From Pseudoalteromonas arctica (GTDB lineage: Bacteria > Pseudomonadota > Gammaproteobacteria > Enterobacterales > Alteromonadaceae), in contig NZ_JABBMT010000003.1 in the NCBI RefSeq assembly GCF_012927645.1, forward strand, positions 1 through 64,000: DNA of 64,000 nucleotides. The letters are read 5' to 3'. Below the pieces are notes generated by a model. The model made no database searches. It had not been told where the DNA came from and saw only the letters and a program-made list of their open reading frames with translations. Both the position numbers and the translations under genes were made by a program. Positions 44,916 through 55,227 of this stretch are shown one piece after another (within the stretch, counting starts at the first letter, position 1; each line of letters begins with the position of its first letter).

Positions 44916-46073
44916 ATGCAGCGTTCTCGCGTCGTTCTTTTTACTGTCACGGCTTTGGCAAGTGCAGTTGTTTTATCCGGTTGCGATCAAACTCAGCAGG
45001 CTAATATGCATGCTTCACAGCCAACTCCTGTTGGCGTAATTACATTAAAAAGCCAACCATTAACACTTACAAAGGAGCTGCCAGGGCGTGTTACTGCGTC
45101 TCAAGTAGCGGAAATTCGTCCGCAGGTAAGCGGTATTATCCAGTCACGTTTATTCACTCAAGGTGCTGAAGTCAAAAAAGGTCAGGCTTTATATCAAATT
45201 GATCCTGCTACATTTGAAGCACAAGTAGCAACCAGTAAAGCCGCTATTAGTAAAGCTAAATCGAGTATTGCTAATGCTAAAGCTAAATCAGATCGTTATT
45301 CTGAGTTATTAGCAATAAAAGCGGTCAGCCAGCAAGATTTTGATGAAGCAGATGCCAGTTATAAAGGTGCGCAAGCTGATTTATTAACTGCGCAAGCACA
45401 GCTTAAAACAGCGCAGATCAATCTAAACTACAGTCGAGTTTCATCACCTATTAGTGGCCAAATTGGCAAATCGAACGTGACTGCCGGTGCTTTGGTAAGT
45501 GCTAATCAAGCAACTGTATTAGCAACTGTCACTCAGCTTGATCCAATTTATATTGACCTTACCCAATCTAGTAGTGAGTTGACCCGCTTGAAAAAAGCGA
45601 TTGCCAATGGTGAGCTTGACAAAGATCTTACTGCACAATCAAAGGTTGAACTTACGATGGAAGATGGCTCAGTGTATCCACACACAGGCACTTTGCAGTT
45701 TTCTGAAGTGGCGGTTGATCCAAGCACTGGCTCAGTGACTTTACGAGCAAAGTTTCCAAATCCAGAAAAGCTATTATTACCTGGTATGTATGTCAGAGCT
45801 GTGGTTGTTGAAGGGGTTAAGCCTAATGCTATTTTAGTACCGCAGCGTGGTGTGAGCCGTAATACTAAAGGTGAGCCTACAGCGATGGTGGTGGGTAAAG
45901 ATAATACCGTTGAAGCGCGAATATTAAAAACTGACCGCACAGTAGGTGCAAACTGGTTAGTGACTAGTGGCTTAAATGATGGCGATCAATTGATCGTTGA
46001 AGGTTTACAAAAAATAGCACCAGGCGCATCTGTTAATGCAGTGCCGGCCGACTCAGCTACTAAAACTCAATAA
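44916..46073 (+). CDS. acrA: RND efflux periplasmic adaptor (AcrA/MexA-like lipoprotein)
   Basis: ATG 44916 gives a lipoprotein signal with lipobox VLSGC; an ATG at 44883 lies within the operator and is unlikely. The 385-residue protein has a biotinyl-lipoyl domain (VAEIRPQVSGIIQSRLFTQGAEVKKGQALYQID), an alpha-hairpin rich in Ala and Lys (about 100-170), the second lipoyl half (INLNYSRVSSPISGQIGKS) and the beta-barrel region. It links the inner-membrane pump to the outer-membrane channel. It is the first of three efflux genes, 12 bases before the pump. Confidence 0.95.
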   Translation: MQRSRVVLFTVTALASAVVLSGCDQTQQANMHASQPTPVGVITLKSQPLTLTKELPGRVTASQVAEIRPQVSGIIQSRLFTQGAEVKKGQALYQIDPATFEAQVATSKAAISKAKSSIANAKAKSDRYSELLAIKAVSQQDFDEADASYKGAQADLLTAQAQLKTAQINLNYSRVSSPISGQIGKSNVTAGALVSANQATVLATVTQLDPIYIDLTQSSSELTRLKKAIANGELDKDLTAQSKVELTMEDGSVYPHTGTLQFSEVAVDPSTGSVTLRAKFPNPEKLLLPGMYVRAVVVEGVKPNAILVPQRGVSRNTKGEPTAMVVGKDNTVEARILKTDRTVGANWLVTSGLNDGDQLIVEGLQKIAPGASVNAVPADSATKTQ

Positions 46074-46085
46074 CGGAGCATTTTA

Positions 46086-49000
46086 ATGTCACGATTTTTT
46101 ATCGATCGGCCTATTTTTGCATGGGTATTGGCCATTGTTGTTATGTTGGCGGGAATATTAGCAATTAAAGGTTTACCTATTGCTCAGTACCCGTCTATTG
46201 CGCCTCCGGCAATTAGTGTTCAAGCTAATTATCCTGGTGCCTCTGCACGTACGTTAGAAGATACTGTTACGCAGGTTATTGAGCAAAAAATGAAAGGGTT
46301 AGATGGCTTGCTATATATGTCATCAACCTCAGAATCAAATGGTTCGGCAACTTTAACACTGACGTTTGATGCTGATACTGATCCAGATATTGCACAAGTT
46401 CAAGTACAGAATAAACTTGCCTTAGCAACACCGTTATTGCCACAAGAAGTGCAACGCCAAGGTGTATCAGTCGCTAAATCTGCTCGCAACTTTTTAATGG
46501 TTGTTGGTTTTGTTTCTGAAGATGGCAGCATGAATAATATCGATATCGGTGACTATGTTGCTTCCAATGTGCAAGACATCGTGTCCCGCGTCAATGGCGT
46601 AGGTGAAGTACAGTTATTTGGCTCTCAATATGCGATGCGTATCTGGTTAGACCCTAGTATGCTGCAAAAATATAAACTGACTCCTGCAGATATTAGAGCA
46701 TCCATTAGTGCTCAAAATGCGCAAGTATCAGCAGGTCAACTTGGTTCTTTACCTGCGGTTTCAGGGCAGCAGCTTAATGCCACAGTGACTGCACAAAGTC
46801 GCTTACAAACACCAGAACAATTTCGTAATATTTTTGTCAAAAACAATGAAGACGGCTCTGTAGTTCGTTTAGGCGACGTCGCAAAAGTAGAACTTGGCGG
46901 TGAAAGCTACGGTGTTGTGGCACGCTTTAATGGTAAACCAGCGTCAGGTTTAGGTATTAAACTTGCCAGTGGCGCCAATGCTCTTGATACTGCTGCAGGC
47001 GTAAAAGTAGCATTAGCTGAACTAGAACCGTTTTTTCCTGAAGGGTTAGCCAGTGTTGTACCTTACGACACCACTCCGTTTGTATCACTATCAATTGAAA
47101 AAGTAGTCAGTACATTAATCGAAGCGGTTGTACTGGTTTTCTTAGTTATGTATTTGTTTTTACAAAACTTTAGGGCAACGTTAATACCAACAATTGCGGT
47201 GCCAGTGGTTCTTTTGGGGACGTTTGCAGTACTGCAAGTTTTAGGTTATTCAATTAATACTTTGACTATGTTTGCAATGGTTTTAGCCATCGGTTTGTTG
47301 GTTGATGATGCGATTGTTGTGGTTGAAAACGTTGAACGGGTTATGACTGAAGAAAAGTTGTCACCACTTGAAGCAACGCGTAAATCAATGGACGAGATCA
47401 AAGGTGCATTAGTTGGTATTGCTATGGTGCTATCTGCGGTATTTATCCCAATGGCCTTCTTTGCGGGCTCCACTGGGGTTATTTATCGTCAATTTTCAGT
47501 AACTTTAGTCACGGCTATGAGCTTATCTGTTTTAGTGGCCCTTATTTTAACGCCTGCACTGTGTGCAACCATGTTAAAACCGAGTCATGTGCATAATAAC
47601 TCATCACTTATTGGCCGCTTTTTTATGGGCTTTAACCGTGGCTTTGATAAAACAAATAGCGGAGCACAAAACTTTGTAAGCCGTATGATCAAGCAAAGTA
47701 AGCGCTACTTGCTGTGTTATGGCTTAATTGTTGGCGGCATGGTCTATATTTTCTCACAGCTTCCTTCAGCGTTTTTACCTGATGAAGACCAAGGTATTTT
47801 GTTCAATCAAGTAAGTTTACCAGCAGGAGCAACCACTGAGCAGACATTAAAAGTCGTTGAGAAAATGGAAAAGCATTTTTTAGAAGATCAGTCAGAAGCT
47901 GTACGGTCTGTGTTTAGTGTAACTGGCTTTAGTTTTGCAGGCTCTGGGCAAAATGCAGCGCTTGGCTTTGTTGGTTTAAAACACTGGGATGAGCGTCAAC
48001 GCGATGATTTATCGGTTGGTGCGGTCGCAGGCAAAGCGATGGGCTATTTTTCTACGATTAAAGAAGCCTTTGTTTTTGCTTTCCCACCACCTGCGGTTGT
48101 TGAGCTTGGCACTGCCAATGGTTTTACCTTGTTTTTACAAGATAGGGTTGGGCTTGGCCATGATAAATTACTCGAAGCGCGAAATATGTTACTAGGGATG
48201 GCTTCAAAAAGTCCTGTGTTGGCGGGCGTTCGTCCTAATGGTCAAGAAGATAAACCAGAACTGGAGCTAGATATTGATTTAGCAAAAGCGCAAGCACTTG
48301 GGCTGACCCAAGCTGATATCAATAGTACCTTGTCTACGGCGTGGGGTAGTAGTTATGTGAATGACTTTATCGACCGTGGTCGAGTAAAAAAAGTGTACTT
48401 ACAAGGTACGCCTGAGTCGCGTATGGTACCGGAAGATTTAGATAAGTGGTATGTACGTAATAGTAGTGGCGATATGGTGCCATTTACCGCATTTGCTCAG
48501 TCGTATTGGACCTATGGTTCGCCGCGTCTTGAGCGTTTTAACGGTTTTTCAGCGATGGAAATTCAAGGTGCAGCAGCGCCAGGTTACAGTACTGGTCAAG
48601 CTATGGATGAAATGGAGAAGTTGGTTAGCCAGCTACCAACTGGGTTCGCCTTTGAATGGACTGGTATTTCGTATGAAGAGCGTTTAAGTGGCGGGCAAGC
48701 GCCATTATTATATGCGTTGTCGTTATTGGTGGTGTTTTTATGTCTAGCTGCATTGTATGAAAGTTGGTCTGTACCGGCAGCGGTAATGATGATTGTTCCT
48801 TTAGGCGTATTTGGCGCTGCAATGGCTGCCTTTATAGGTAATTTATCGAATGATATTTACTTACAAGTAGGCTTGTTGACTACCATAGGGCTGGCATCTA
48901 AAAATGCTATTTTGATTGTTGAATTCGCGATCCATAAAATGGATGAAGGCATGGGGCTAGTGGATGCTGCAATTAACTCTGTTAAGCTACGATTACGACC

Positions 49001-49217
49001 AATTTTGATGACTTCTATGGCATTTATTTGTGGCGTTTTACCTTTAGCGATTGCATCAAGTGCTGGTTCTGGTGCACAAAATGCTCTAGGTATCTCAGTC
49101 ATAGGTGGCACGCTCGCATCGTCACTATTAGCTGTGCTATTTGTACCGTTATTCTTTGTATTGGTGCGCAGAGTTTTTCCAGGTAAACACAAAGCTGTGA
49201 CACAGGAGCAATCATAA
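46086..49217 (+). CDS. acrB: RND multidrug efflux pump (HAE1 family, AcrB/MexB-like)
   Basis: At 1043 residues it has normal AcrB length. It starts [24 protein letters not shown], has the proton-relay pair in [18 protein letters not shown], and repeats the two-halves topology with [18 protein letters not shown] near the C-terminus. Porter-domain sequence [23 protein letters not shown] is typical of HAE1. It exports drugs, dyes, detergents or bile-like amphiphiles by proton antiport. Its stop overlaps the start of the outer-membrane gene (taATGA). Confidence 0.97.
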   Translation: MSRFFIDRPIFAWVLAIVVMLAGILAIKGLPIAQYPSIAPPAISVQANYPGASARTLEDTVTQVIEQKMKGLDGLLYMSSTSESNGSATLTLTFDADTDPDIAQVQVQNKLALATPLLPQEVQRQGVSVAKSARNFLMVVGFVSEDGSMNNIDIGDYVASNVQDIVSRVNGVGEVQLFGSQYAMRIWLDPSMLQKYKLTPADIRASISAQNAQVSAGQLGSLPAVSGQQLNATVTAQSRLQTPEQFRNIFVKNNEDGSVVRLGDVAKVELGGESYGVVARFNGKPASGLGIKLASGANALDTAAGVKVALAELEPFFPEGLASVVPYDTTPFVSLSIEKVVSTLIEAVVLVFLVMYLFLQNFRATLIPTIAVPVVLLGTFAVLQVLGYSINTLTMFAMVLAIGLLVDDAIVVVENVERVMTEEKLSPLEATRKSMDEIKGALVGIAMVLSAVFIPMAFFAGSTGVIYRQFSVTLVTAMSLSVLVALILTPALCATMLKPSHVHNNSSLIGRFFMGFNRGFDKTNSGAQNFVSRMIKQSKRYLLCYGLIVGGMVYIFSQLPSAFLPDEDQGILFNQVSLPAGATTEQTLKVVEKMEKHFLEDQSEAVRSVFSVTGFSFAGSGQNAALGFVGLKHWDERQRDDLSVGAVAGKAMGYFSTIKEAFVFAFPPPAVVELGTANGFTLFLQDRVGLGHDKLLEARNMLLGMASKSPVLAGVRPNGQEDKPELELDIDLAKAQALGLTQADINSTLSTAWGSSYVNDFIDRGRVKKVYLQGTPESRMVPEDLDKWYVRNSSGDMVPFTAFAQSYWTYGSPRLERFNGFSAMEIQGAAAPGYSTGQAMDEMEKLVSQLPTGFAFEWTGISYEERLSGGQAPLLYALSLLVVFLCLAALYESWSVPAAVMMIVPLGVFGAAMAAFIGNLSNDIYLQVGLLTTIGLASKNAILIVEFAIHKMDEGMGLVDAAINSVKLRLRPILMTSMAFICGVLPLAIASSAGSGAQNALGISVIGGTLASSLLAVLFVPLFFVLVRRVFPGKHKAVTQEQS

Positions 49218-50626
49218 TGACATTCAAAACGTTAAGCCTAGCGAGTTTAAGCGTATTTGTGCTCAGTGCTTGTCAAATGGCACCGCCGCGTGAGGACATA
49301 GTGCTGCCAGTGCCTGATAGCTACGCAATACAGAGCGAGCAAGGTAATACGGCTGATTTAAGATGGCAGCAGTTTTTTGCGAATGAAAAACTGCAACACT
49401 TGATCGAACAAACATTAGCTCATAATAAAGACCTTAAACTTGCTGCACTTAATGTGCAGCAAGTACGTGCCCTTTATCAAATCGAAGACTCAGCTTTATA
49501 TCCGTCAATCGACTTTGCTGCGTCGGGCACGCGTCAACGTTTACCCGCTGATTTATCATCAACGGGGAATGCGCAGATCAGCCAGAGTTATTCGGCTACT
49601 GTTGGAATGACAGCGTATGAGCTCGATTTATGGGGCAAAGTGAGAAACCAATCAGAGCAAGCGTTACAGACACTATATGCGTCGGAGCAAACGCAAACGA
49701 GTGTGAAAATTAGCTTAATTTCTGAGTTGGTAAGTGCTTGGTTGAATTATGCTGCTGATAAAGAGCAATTAGCGCTTGCGATGCAAACCCTCAAAAGCCA
49801 GCAGGCTTCATTAGCGTTAACCGAAAAAACCTATGCACTTGGTGCAGCATCAAAATTAACGTTGGCACAAATTGAGAGCACTGTAGCCACTGCTAAAGTT
49901 GATATTGCTAATTATCAACGTTTGTTAATGCGCGATAAAAATGCCCTAGATCTATTAGTTGGTCAACCGGTTTCAGCAAAGTTGTTACCCGTTGAGAGTT
50001 TAGATGAAGTACTAAATTTCCCGAGCGTGCCTGTAGGTTTACCATCCGAGTTACTTGAGCAACGTCCTGATATTAAAGCGGCAGAGTTTCAGTTATTAGC
50101 TGCTAACGCTAATATCGGTGTGGCTAAAGCCGCATTTTTTCCAAGTATTAGCTTAACGGCTAATGCAGGGAGTGCGTCGAGTGATCTAGATAATTTGTTT
50201 TCAAGTGGCAGTGGCACATGGAGCTTTATGCCATCGATCACGATACCGATATTTAATATGGGTCGTAATCAAGCAAACTTAGATGTTGCGCAAACGCAGC
50301 AACAGATTGCGCTAACCACCTATGAACAAACGATTCAACAGGCATTTAAAGAAGTCTCTGATGCGCTTGCCGATAGGGACGGTTATATGCAGCAGCTAAG
50401 TGCGCTTGAAGATTTGTACAATAGTAATCAGGTGTCTTTTACACTCTCTGAAGCTCGCTTTGAAAAAGGTGCCGATAGCTATTTACAAGTGCTGGATGCA
50501 CAACGTAATTGGTATAGTGCAGGGCAACAACTCATTAGTGGTAAAAAAGCCTATATAACGAGCCAAATTAGTTTGTATAAAGCAGTTGGAGGCGGTTGGC
50601 AACGATCGGCTCAACAGGATGAATAG
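49217..50626 (+). CDS. Outer-membrane efflux channel lipoprotein (OprM/NodT-type)
   Basis: The 469-residue protein has a lipoprotein signal with lipobox VLSAC. Two outer-membrane efflux repeats follow, with the helices TVGMTAYELDLWGKVRNQSEQAL, LPSELLEQRPDIKAAEFQLLAANANIGVAKAAFFPSISLTA and SEARFEKGADSYLQVLDAQRNWYSAGQQLI. These blocks are hallmarks of the OprM branch rather than TolC. It completes the tripartite pump. The start overlaps the pump gene, so translation is coupled. Confidence 0.95.
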   Translation: MTFKTLSLASLSVFVLSACQMAPPREDIVLPVPDSYAIQSEQGNTADLRWQQFFANEKLQHLIEQTLAHNKDLKLAALNVQQVRALYQIEDSALYPSIDFAASGTRQRLPADLSSTGNAQISQSYSATVGMTAYELDLWGKVRNQSEQALQTLYASEQTQTSVKISLISELVSAWLNYAADKEQLALAMQTLKSQQASLALTEKTYALGAASKLTLAQIESTVATAKVDIANYQRLLMRDKNALDLLVGQPVSAKLLPVESLDEVLNFPSVPVGLPSELLEQRPDIKAAEFQLLAANANIGVAKAAFFPSISLTANAGSASSDLDNLFSSGSGTWSFMPSITIPIFNMGRNQANLDVAQTQQQIALTTYEQTIQQAFKEVSDALADRDGYMQQLSALEDLYNSNQVSFTLSEARFEKGADSYLQVLDAQRNWYSAGQQLISGKKAYITSQISLYKAVGGGWQRSAQQDE

Positions 50627-50651
50627 CCGCTAGGCTACGCTACTGAATATT

Positions 50652-50724
50652 TTATCACTAGTTTATTAAGTTCTTTGTGGTAACCGACAAAGTCGATGTC
50701 AAAGAATATATAAGCTAGTGATAA
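50652..50724. repeat. Nested inverted repeats between efflux operon and tetR
   Basis: TTATCACTAG (50652-50661) faces CTAGTGATAA (50715-50724) as a perfect ten-base outer pair. Inside, TTCTTTG (50671-50677) faces CAAAGAA (50700-50706). The structure occupies the gap between the efflux genes and the regulator and could attenuate tetR transcription or be a regulator site. No T run follows. Confidence 0.6.
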
Positions 50725-50776
50725 TTATTAGGTTAAAAGAAAAGCGATGCTTTTCGCGATTACCTGGCAGGAATAC

Positions 50777-51391
50777 ATGAAAGAAAAATCGAAAAGACAA
50801 ACCGACCCTGCATTGGCGCAGGCTCGGCGTGATCAAGTGTTATGTGCTGCGGCCGATTGTTTTAGACGAAAAGGCTATCATGGCGCAGGAATGGCCGAGA
50901 TCTCAAAGACCGCAGGGATGAGCGCAGGACATATTTATAATTTCTTTGCTAGCAAAGAAGCGATCATTGAATCTATTATTGAACAGGACATGGAAAAAGT
51001 GTTCTCTATTTTTCAGGAGTATGAAGATCAACCTGGAGATTTAGTAACGATTCTACTCGATGGTTTAGACTATGCCGTTGATCATCATACTGATGTAAAC
51101 CAAGGTGCACTCGATTTAGAGATGTTCGCTGAAGCTGCGCGCAACGATAAAGTGGCAGAACAGTTGCGAAAGTCTGATTGTTATGCCAGAGAGAAAATGC
51201 GTAATCTTTTATTGAGTGAACGCAGTTTAATAAAAGACCTCAGTGCAACGGAACTAGAAAGCCGTATTGAAGTGATGTTTGCAATGATAAATGGGATCAC
51301 TTTGCGTAAAACCCTTAATCCACATGTTGATAAAGCCACACTCTTATTAGCGCTTCGCCCTGCAATGCGGGTGTTGCTTGTACCGTTCTAA
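50777..51391 (+). CDS. TetR/AcrR-family repressor of the efflux operon
   Basis: ATG 50777 (MKEKSKRQTD) is preferred to the frame-open ATG at 50747, because CAGGAAT lies at suitable spacing. The 204-residue protein has the TetR helix-turn-helix AEISKTAGMSAGHIYNFFASKEAII (about 40-64) and an all-helical ligand domain. It follows the RND genes in the same direction rather than being divergent. The long palindrome at 44873-44904 is its likely site, so it probably also represses itself if the operon reads through. Confidence 0.9.
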   Translation: MKEKSKRQTDPALAQARRDQVLCAAADCFRRKGYHGAGMAEISKTAGMSAGHIYNFFASKEAIIESIIEQDMEKVFSIFQEYEDQPGDLVTILLDGLDYAVDHHTDVNQGALDLEMFAEAARNDKVAEQLRKSDCYAREKMRNLLLSERSLIKDLSATELESRIEVMFAMINGITLRKTLNPHVDKATLLLALRPAMRVLLVPF

Positions 51392-51410
51392 TTAGAGTCG
51401 AGCTCTAAGC

Positions 51411-51439
51411 GCAAAGAGGGATCGTTTAATCCTCTTTGC
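51411..51439. terminator. Hairpin after tetR
   Basis: GCAAAGAGG and CCTCTTTGC form a nine-base perfect stem 19 bases after the tetR stop, extendable by flanking GCGC pairing with one bulge. A U-tract is missing, so this may be a factor-assisted or leaky terminator. Confidence 0.5.
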
Positions 51440-51587
51440 TGCGCTATCTTAACCGTTTAAGTTGATCGCAAATAGCTTTGCGCTTGTGGCATTACACAAT
51501 TTAGCAAATGCTTTGTTTTAGTTATGGTTAAACAGTGCATGAATGTCATACAATAGAGCAAAAGTAGACCACATAAGAGAGATTAAA

Positions 51588-52589
51588 ATGGCCGCATTCG
51601 GTACTGTATTTATGCCGCAGATGATTCAAGCGCGTTTTACTGATAACGCTTGGAGTGAAAGCTCTGTTGTTCCGTCAGATAAAATAGAACTTCATGCTGG
51701 GGCGCATGTTCTTCATTATTCGAGTACATGTTTTGAGGGGTTAAAAGCATTTCGCCATGAAGACGGCTCAGTCTATATTTTCCGCATGGATGCTAACATT
51801 GCCCGCATGAAACAAAGCTCGCATTTATTAAGCTTACCTGAAGTTGATGGAGCCATGCTTGAAAAAATGATCATTGATATTGTTCGCCAATATGCCGATG
51901 AAACACCGTTACCACCGGGCTCTATGTATATTCGTCCAACGCATATTGGTACTGAAGCGGCCATTGGTAAAGCGGCTGTGCCGTCATTAAGTTCTTTATT
52001 GTATGTATTATTATCACCTGTGGGTGATTACTTTGCTGGTGGCGCGACTGCGCTGCGAGTATTGTTAGAAGAAGATGGTATGCGCTGTGCCCCACACATG
52101 GGTATGATCAAAAGTGGTGGTAATTATGCTAGTGCATTAGCACCTATTACAGCGGCTCGCTTGCAACATCAAGCCGATCAAATTTTATTCTGCCCAGGCG
52201 GTGATGTACAAGAAACGGGCGCGGCAAACTTTATTTTAATTGATGGTAATGAAATTATCACTAAAGCGCTAGACAGCACCTTTTTACATGGCGTGACGCG
52301 TAGTAGTATTTTAACCATCGCTAAAGATTTAGGTATGACAGTATCTGAGCGTAATTTTACGGTCACTGAATTACTTGAGCGTGCTGCAAAACCGGGTACT
52401 GAAGCTGCTTTATCTGGCACTGCTGCGGTATTAACCCCAGTGGGTACTTTTATTCATAATGATAAAGAATATAAAGTGGGCAGTGGTGAAGCTGGGCCAA
52501 CGACAATGCGTTTACGCCAAGCCCTGAACGATATTCAATGGGGTAAAGCACCAGACCCCCATGGCTGGTTAACTAAAATCGACGTGTAA
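51588..52589 (+). CDS. ilvE: Branched-chain amino acid aminotransferase
   Basis: ATG 51588 (MAAFGTVFMPQM) follows AAGAGAG; the frame-open ATG at 51543 adds an unlikely leader. The 333-residue class IV PLP enzyme has the catalytic lysine K175 in GMIKSGGNYA. It also has YIRPTHIGTEAAIG, the cofactor loop VQETGAANFILIDG, and LSGTAAVLTPVG near the C-terminus. Branched-chain substrate is indicated by the long IlvE form (over 330 residues) with FEGLKAFR. It makes valine, leucine and isoleucine from their keto acids. Confidence 0.93.
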   Translation: MAAFGTVFMPQMIQARFTDNAWSESSVVPSDKIELHAGAHVLHYSSTCFEGLKAFRHEDGSVYIFRMDANIARMKQSSHLLSLPEVDGAMLEKMIIDIVRQYADETPLPPGSMYIRPTHIGTEAAIGKAAVPSLSSLLYVLLSPVGDYFAGGATALRVLLEEDGMRCAPHMGMIKSGGNYASALAPITAARLQHQADQILFCPGGDVQETGAANFILIDGNEIITKALDSTFLHGVTRSSILTIAKDLGMTVSERNFTVTELLERAAKPGTEAALSGTAAVLTPVGTFIHNDKEYKVGSGEAGPTTMRLRQALNDIQWGKAPDPHGWLTKIDV

Positions 52590-52610
52590 AGTTAAACGAT
52601 ATTTTTTAAT

Positions 52611-52642
52611 AAAAGCCTAGGTTATTTATAACTTAGGCTTTT
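52611..52642 (+). terminator. Terminator of ilvE
   Basis: AAAAGCCTAGGTTAT and ATAACTTAGGCTTTT pair with one mismatch across a two-base loop, ending in a T run. Confidence 0.9.
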
Positions 52643-52862
52643 TTATGCTCTAAGTTATTTAATAATCTATACTTTCAACTGTGTAAGTTAGCTTCATAGG
52701 TGTGTAAAAATAGCCTATGTAAGCACAGCAAGTATCACTAAACTAATCGATGAATATCTTAATACTATGAAATATATATGAATATTTATTGCTGTTAGAT
52801 TTTTTTAGTGGCGCATAGATTGCATTTCTGTTTGGGTATAACTAACGACAAAAGGAGCGTTT

Positions 52863-54488
52863 ATGTGGGCCGCAATAAGTTACTTATTACTGGCAATTGT
52901 ATTTATCATTATGGGGTGGCAGGTTAGTCCTAGCTATTTTTCGCTGCTATTCTATTGGGCAGCTTTATCTTTATTACTGGTAAGCGGTGCCTATTTTTTT
53001 AATATAGCAAAAATTTTTCGTAAACGAGAAAACGGCGTTATCCCGTTTTACATTCGTTGGGCTTTCATTCCTTTTTTGTTGGGGGCACAAGTTTATAACG
53101 CATGGAGCCGAAAGCACGATAAAGTACCGCCATTGCAACAAATTAACGAACACTTATTCTTAGCCTGTCGCTTATTTCCTTCAGATATAGACACTTTAAA
53201 AGATAACGGTATTACTGCGGTTTTAGATGTAACCTGTGAATTTGATGGACTTGAATGGTCATCAACACAAGAGAATATTAACTATTTAAATATTCCGGTG
53301 CTTGATCATCGAGTCCCAACACATTCGCAGCTTAATCAAGCGATAAACTGGATTGCTCATCATATTAAAAATAATCGCCGGGTAGTGGTGCATTGCGCGT
53401 TGGGTCGTGGTCGTTCGGTGTTTGTGATGGCGGCTTATTTACTCAGTCAAAATAAGGAGGCTGATGTACATCAAGTGCTTGCGCAAATAAAAGAAACACG
53501 CGAAACCGCTAATTTAAATAAACATCAACTACGTCAACTAGTTAAACGCCATAGAAAGGGGGAATTATTAATCAAAAATAAAGCGGTATTAATTGCTAAT
53601 CCAGTTTCCGGCACTAAATTATGGCAGCAAAAAGAGCATTTAATAGTTGCGCATTTATCTACTTATTATAACTTAAAAGTGTTGATCACATCAGTCGAGC
53701 AAAATGGTATTACGTTGGCCAAACAAGCGATAGCTGATAAGCCAGATATGATCATCGCCTGTGGCGGCGATGGCACAGTGGCAGAAGTGGCAAGTGTTTT
53801 GGTAAATACAGACTGTAAATTAGGTATTATCCCATTTGGCACGGCCAATGCGTTGGCACATGTGCTAATGGGCATTAAATCTAAACTGATCCCTGTTGAA
53901 GTGGCCTGTGACTTAATTATTAAAGGGCAGACTAAGCTAATGGATACAGCATACTGTAATGGGGAGTTAATGTTGCTGTTAGCAGGGATTGGCTTTGAAC
54001 AACACATGATTGAAAAAGCCGATCGGGATACTAAAAACGAGCTTGGGCAGTTCGCATATTTACAAGGGTTCTGGCAAGCTTTAGGCGAACAAAAGGCCCA
54101 AGATTTTACCGTGCAGCTAGATGATAATCAACCGCATAAAATACATACCAATAGTTTAATTGTCGCGAATGCAGCGCCTTTTACTACGTTATTAGCACAA
54201 GGGGGCGGTCAGCCAGATCATTACGATGGTCTACTGGATGTTAACTGGCTAACCCCTAACCCAGACGCATCAGCCAATGTATTAAGTATTGCTGAGCTGG
54301 TATTTAGCAGTATTACTCAAGCACACTTTGCTATTAATTCACATCATACCAATGCGCGTCGCGTTGCAATATCGGCGACTGAGGAAATAAAATATGTACT
54401 TGATGGTGAAGTTAAAAGTGCTGATAAACTAACTATTGAAATTACTCCGCAATCACTGGCGGTGATCTGTGCCGAGCAGGCCGAGTAA
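52863..54488 (+). CDS. Membrane-anchored dual-specificity phosphatase fused to a diacylglycerol/lipid kinase domain
   Basis: The 541-residue protein has three domains in one frame. Two or three N-terminal helices (about 4-20, 26-46, 63-78) anchor it. A DSP-type phosphatase follows, with general acid Asp148 (DHRVPT) and the P-loop H177-C178-ALGRG-R184-S. A DAGK catalytic domain (about 238-535) has ANPVSG, the nucleotide loop CGGDGTVAEVA (about 300-310) and GIIPFGTANALAH. A YegS-like kinase should phosphorylate a membrane lipid; the phosphatase could dephosphorylate a phosphoinositide-like or other lipid product. It is monocistronic. Confidence 0.88.
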   Translation: MWAAISYLLLAIVFIIMGWQVSPSYFSLLFYWAALSLLLVSGAYFFNIAKIFRKRENGVIPFYIRWAFIPFLLGAQVYNAWSRKHDKVPPLQQINEHLFLACRLFPSDIDTLKDNGITAVLDVTCEFDGLEWSSTQENINYLNIPVLDHRVPTHSQLNQAINWIAHHIKNNRRVVVHCALGRGRSVFVMAAYLLSQNKEADVHQVLAQIKETRETANLNKHQLRQLVKRHRKGELLIKNKAVLIANPVSGTKLWQQKEHLIVAHLSTYYNLKVLITSVEQNGITLAKQAIADKPDMIIACGGDGTVAEVASVLVNTDCKLGIIPFGTANALAHVLMGIKSKLIPVEVACDLIIKGQTKLMDTAYCNGELMLLLAGIGFEQHMIEKADRDTKNELGQFAYLQGFWQALGEQKAQDFTVQLDDNQPHKIHTNSLIVANAAPFTTLLAQGGGQPDHYDGLLDVNWLTPNPDASANVLSIAELVFSSITQAHFAINSHHTNARRVAISATEEIKYVLDGEVKSADKLTIEITPQSLAVICAEQAE

Positions 54489-54530
54489 CTAAACTTGTTG
54501 CGTGTTATAAGCTATAACGCGCAATGGCTG

Positions 54531-54797
54531 TTACTTCTTTTTAATACTAGGCCACACAAAACCGCTGTTTTGTGGTTGTGTATTAATGCAGTTATCGAGG
54601 TATAACTGCTCGACCTTGGTACGAGCCCAAGGTGTTTTACGTAAAAATTTAAGGCTCGATTTTACACTTGGGTCAGATTTAAAACAGCGAATATCAACAT
54701 GCTCCCCCATTGCTTTCCAGCCAAGTGTTTGCTCGAGTTTTACTACTATTTGTTCGAGTGTAATGCCATGTAACGGGTTGTTTGTTTGCTGATCCAT
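54531..54797 (-). CDS. VF530 (DUF2132) family small DNA-binding-like protein
   Basis: This 88-residue protein matches the VF530 pattern: [61 protein letters not shown]. The family folds as a small helical SAP-like unit and has been proposed to bind DNA; no cellular role is established. It is convergent with the phosphatase-kinase gene. Confidence 0.92.
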   Translation of the reverse strand: MDQQTNNPLHGITLEQIVVKLEQTLGWKAMGEHVDIRCFKSDPSVKSSLKFLRKTPWARTKVEQLYLDNCINTQPQNSGFVWPSIKKK

Positions 54798-54862
54798 AAT
54801 TCACTATTGCTTGATAAAAGTCGCTGCTATTGTAACGTAACTGTGCGTTGATACCAATTCTA

Positions 54863-55165
54863 TTAATTAACGCGAATTGTTTTAGGGGCGGTTGGGTAAA
54901 TGATTTCATTTTGCTCGTTGAGCATTAACCAATTTAACGCGCTATTATTGTGATGAGGGTTTTTAGCTGCACAGATCACCCGCACATTAGCCATTAAAAT
55001 AATCGCACCTTCACTGTAGCGTTGATCTTCAAACCAACAGAGTTGCTGCTCGGTAACTATATTTTTAGCGTCAAGAAACAAGGCTGGTTTTTGATTATTA
55101 CTGAAACTATTAGCCGAGTAAATTACACTGATAAAACAGATGCCTATAATCGTTATAATTCGCAT
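54863..55165 (-). CDS. DUF1496-like small exported protein
   Basis: Starting at ATG 55165 (MRIITIIGICFISVIYSANSFS) gives a signal peptide and a protein of about 100 residues; ATG 55180 is an alternative. The mature block LCWFEDQRYSEGAIILM matches DUF1496, with a Cys that may pair with the later VICAAKN Cys. The function of the family is unknown. It is divergent from the second MITE copy, 63 bases away. Confidence 0.7.
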   Translation of the reverse strand: MRIITIIGICFISVIYSANSFSNNQKPALFLDAKNIVTEQQLCWFEDQRYSEGAIILMANVRVICAAKNPHHNNSALNWLMLNEQNEIIYPTAPKTIRVN

Positions 55166-55227
55166 ATTTAGCCTTTGCATTAAAAAATAACTACACTAAG
55201 CTTACACCTAAGTTACCCCAAAATACT

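Noticed and set aside
45548..49192. Minus-strand frames inside the efflux genes
   Set aside because: They are antisense to strong RND family proteins and have no support.
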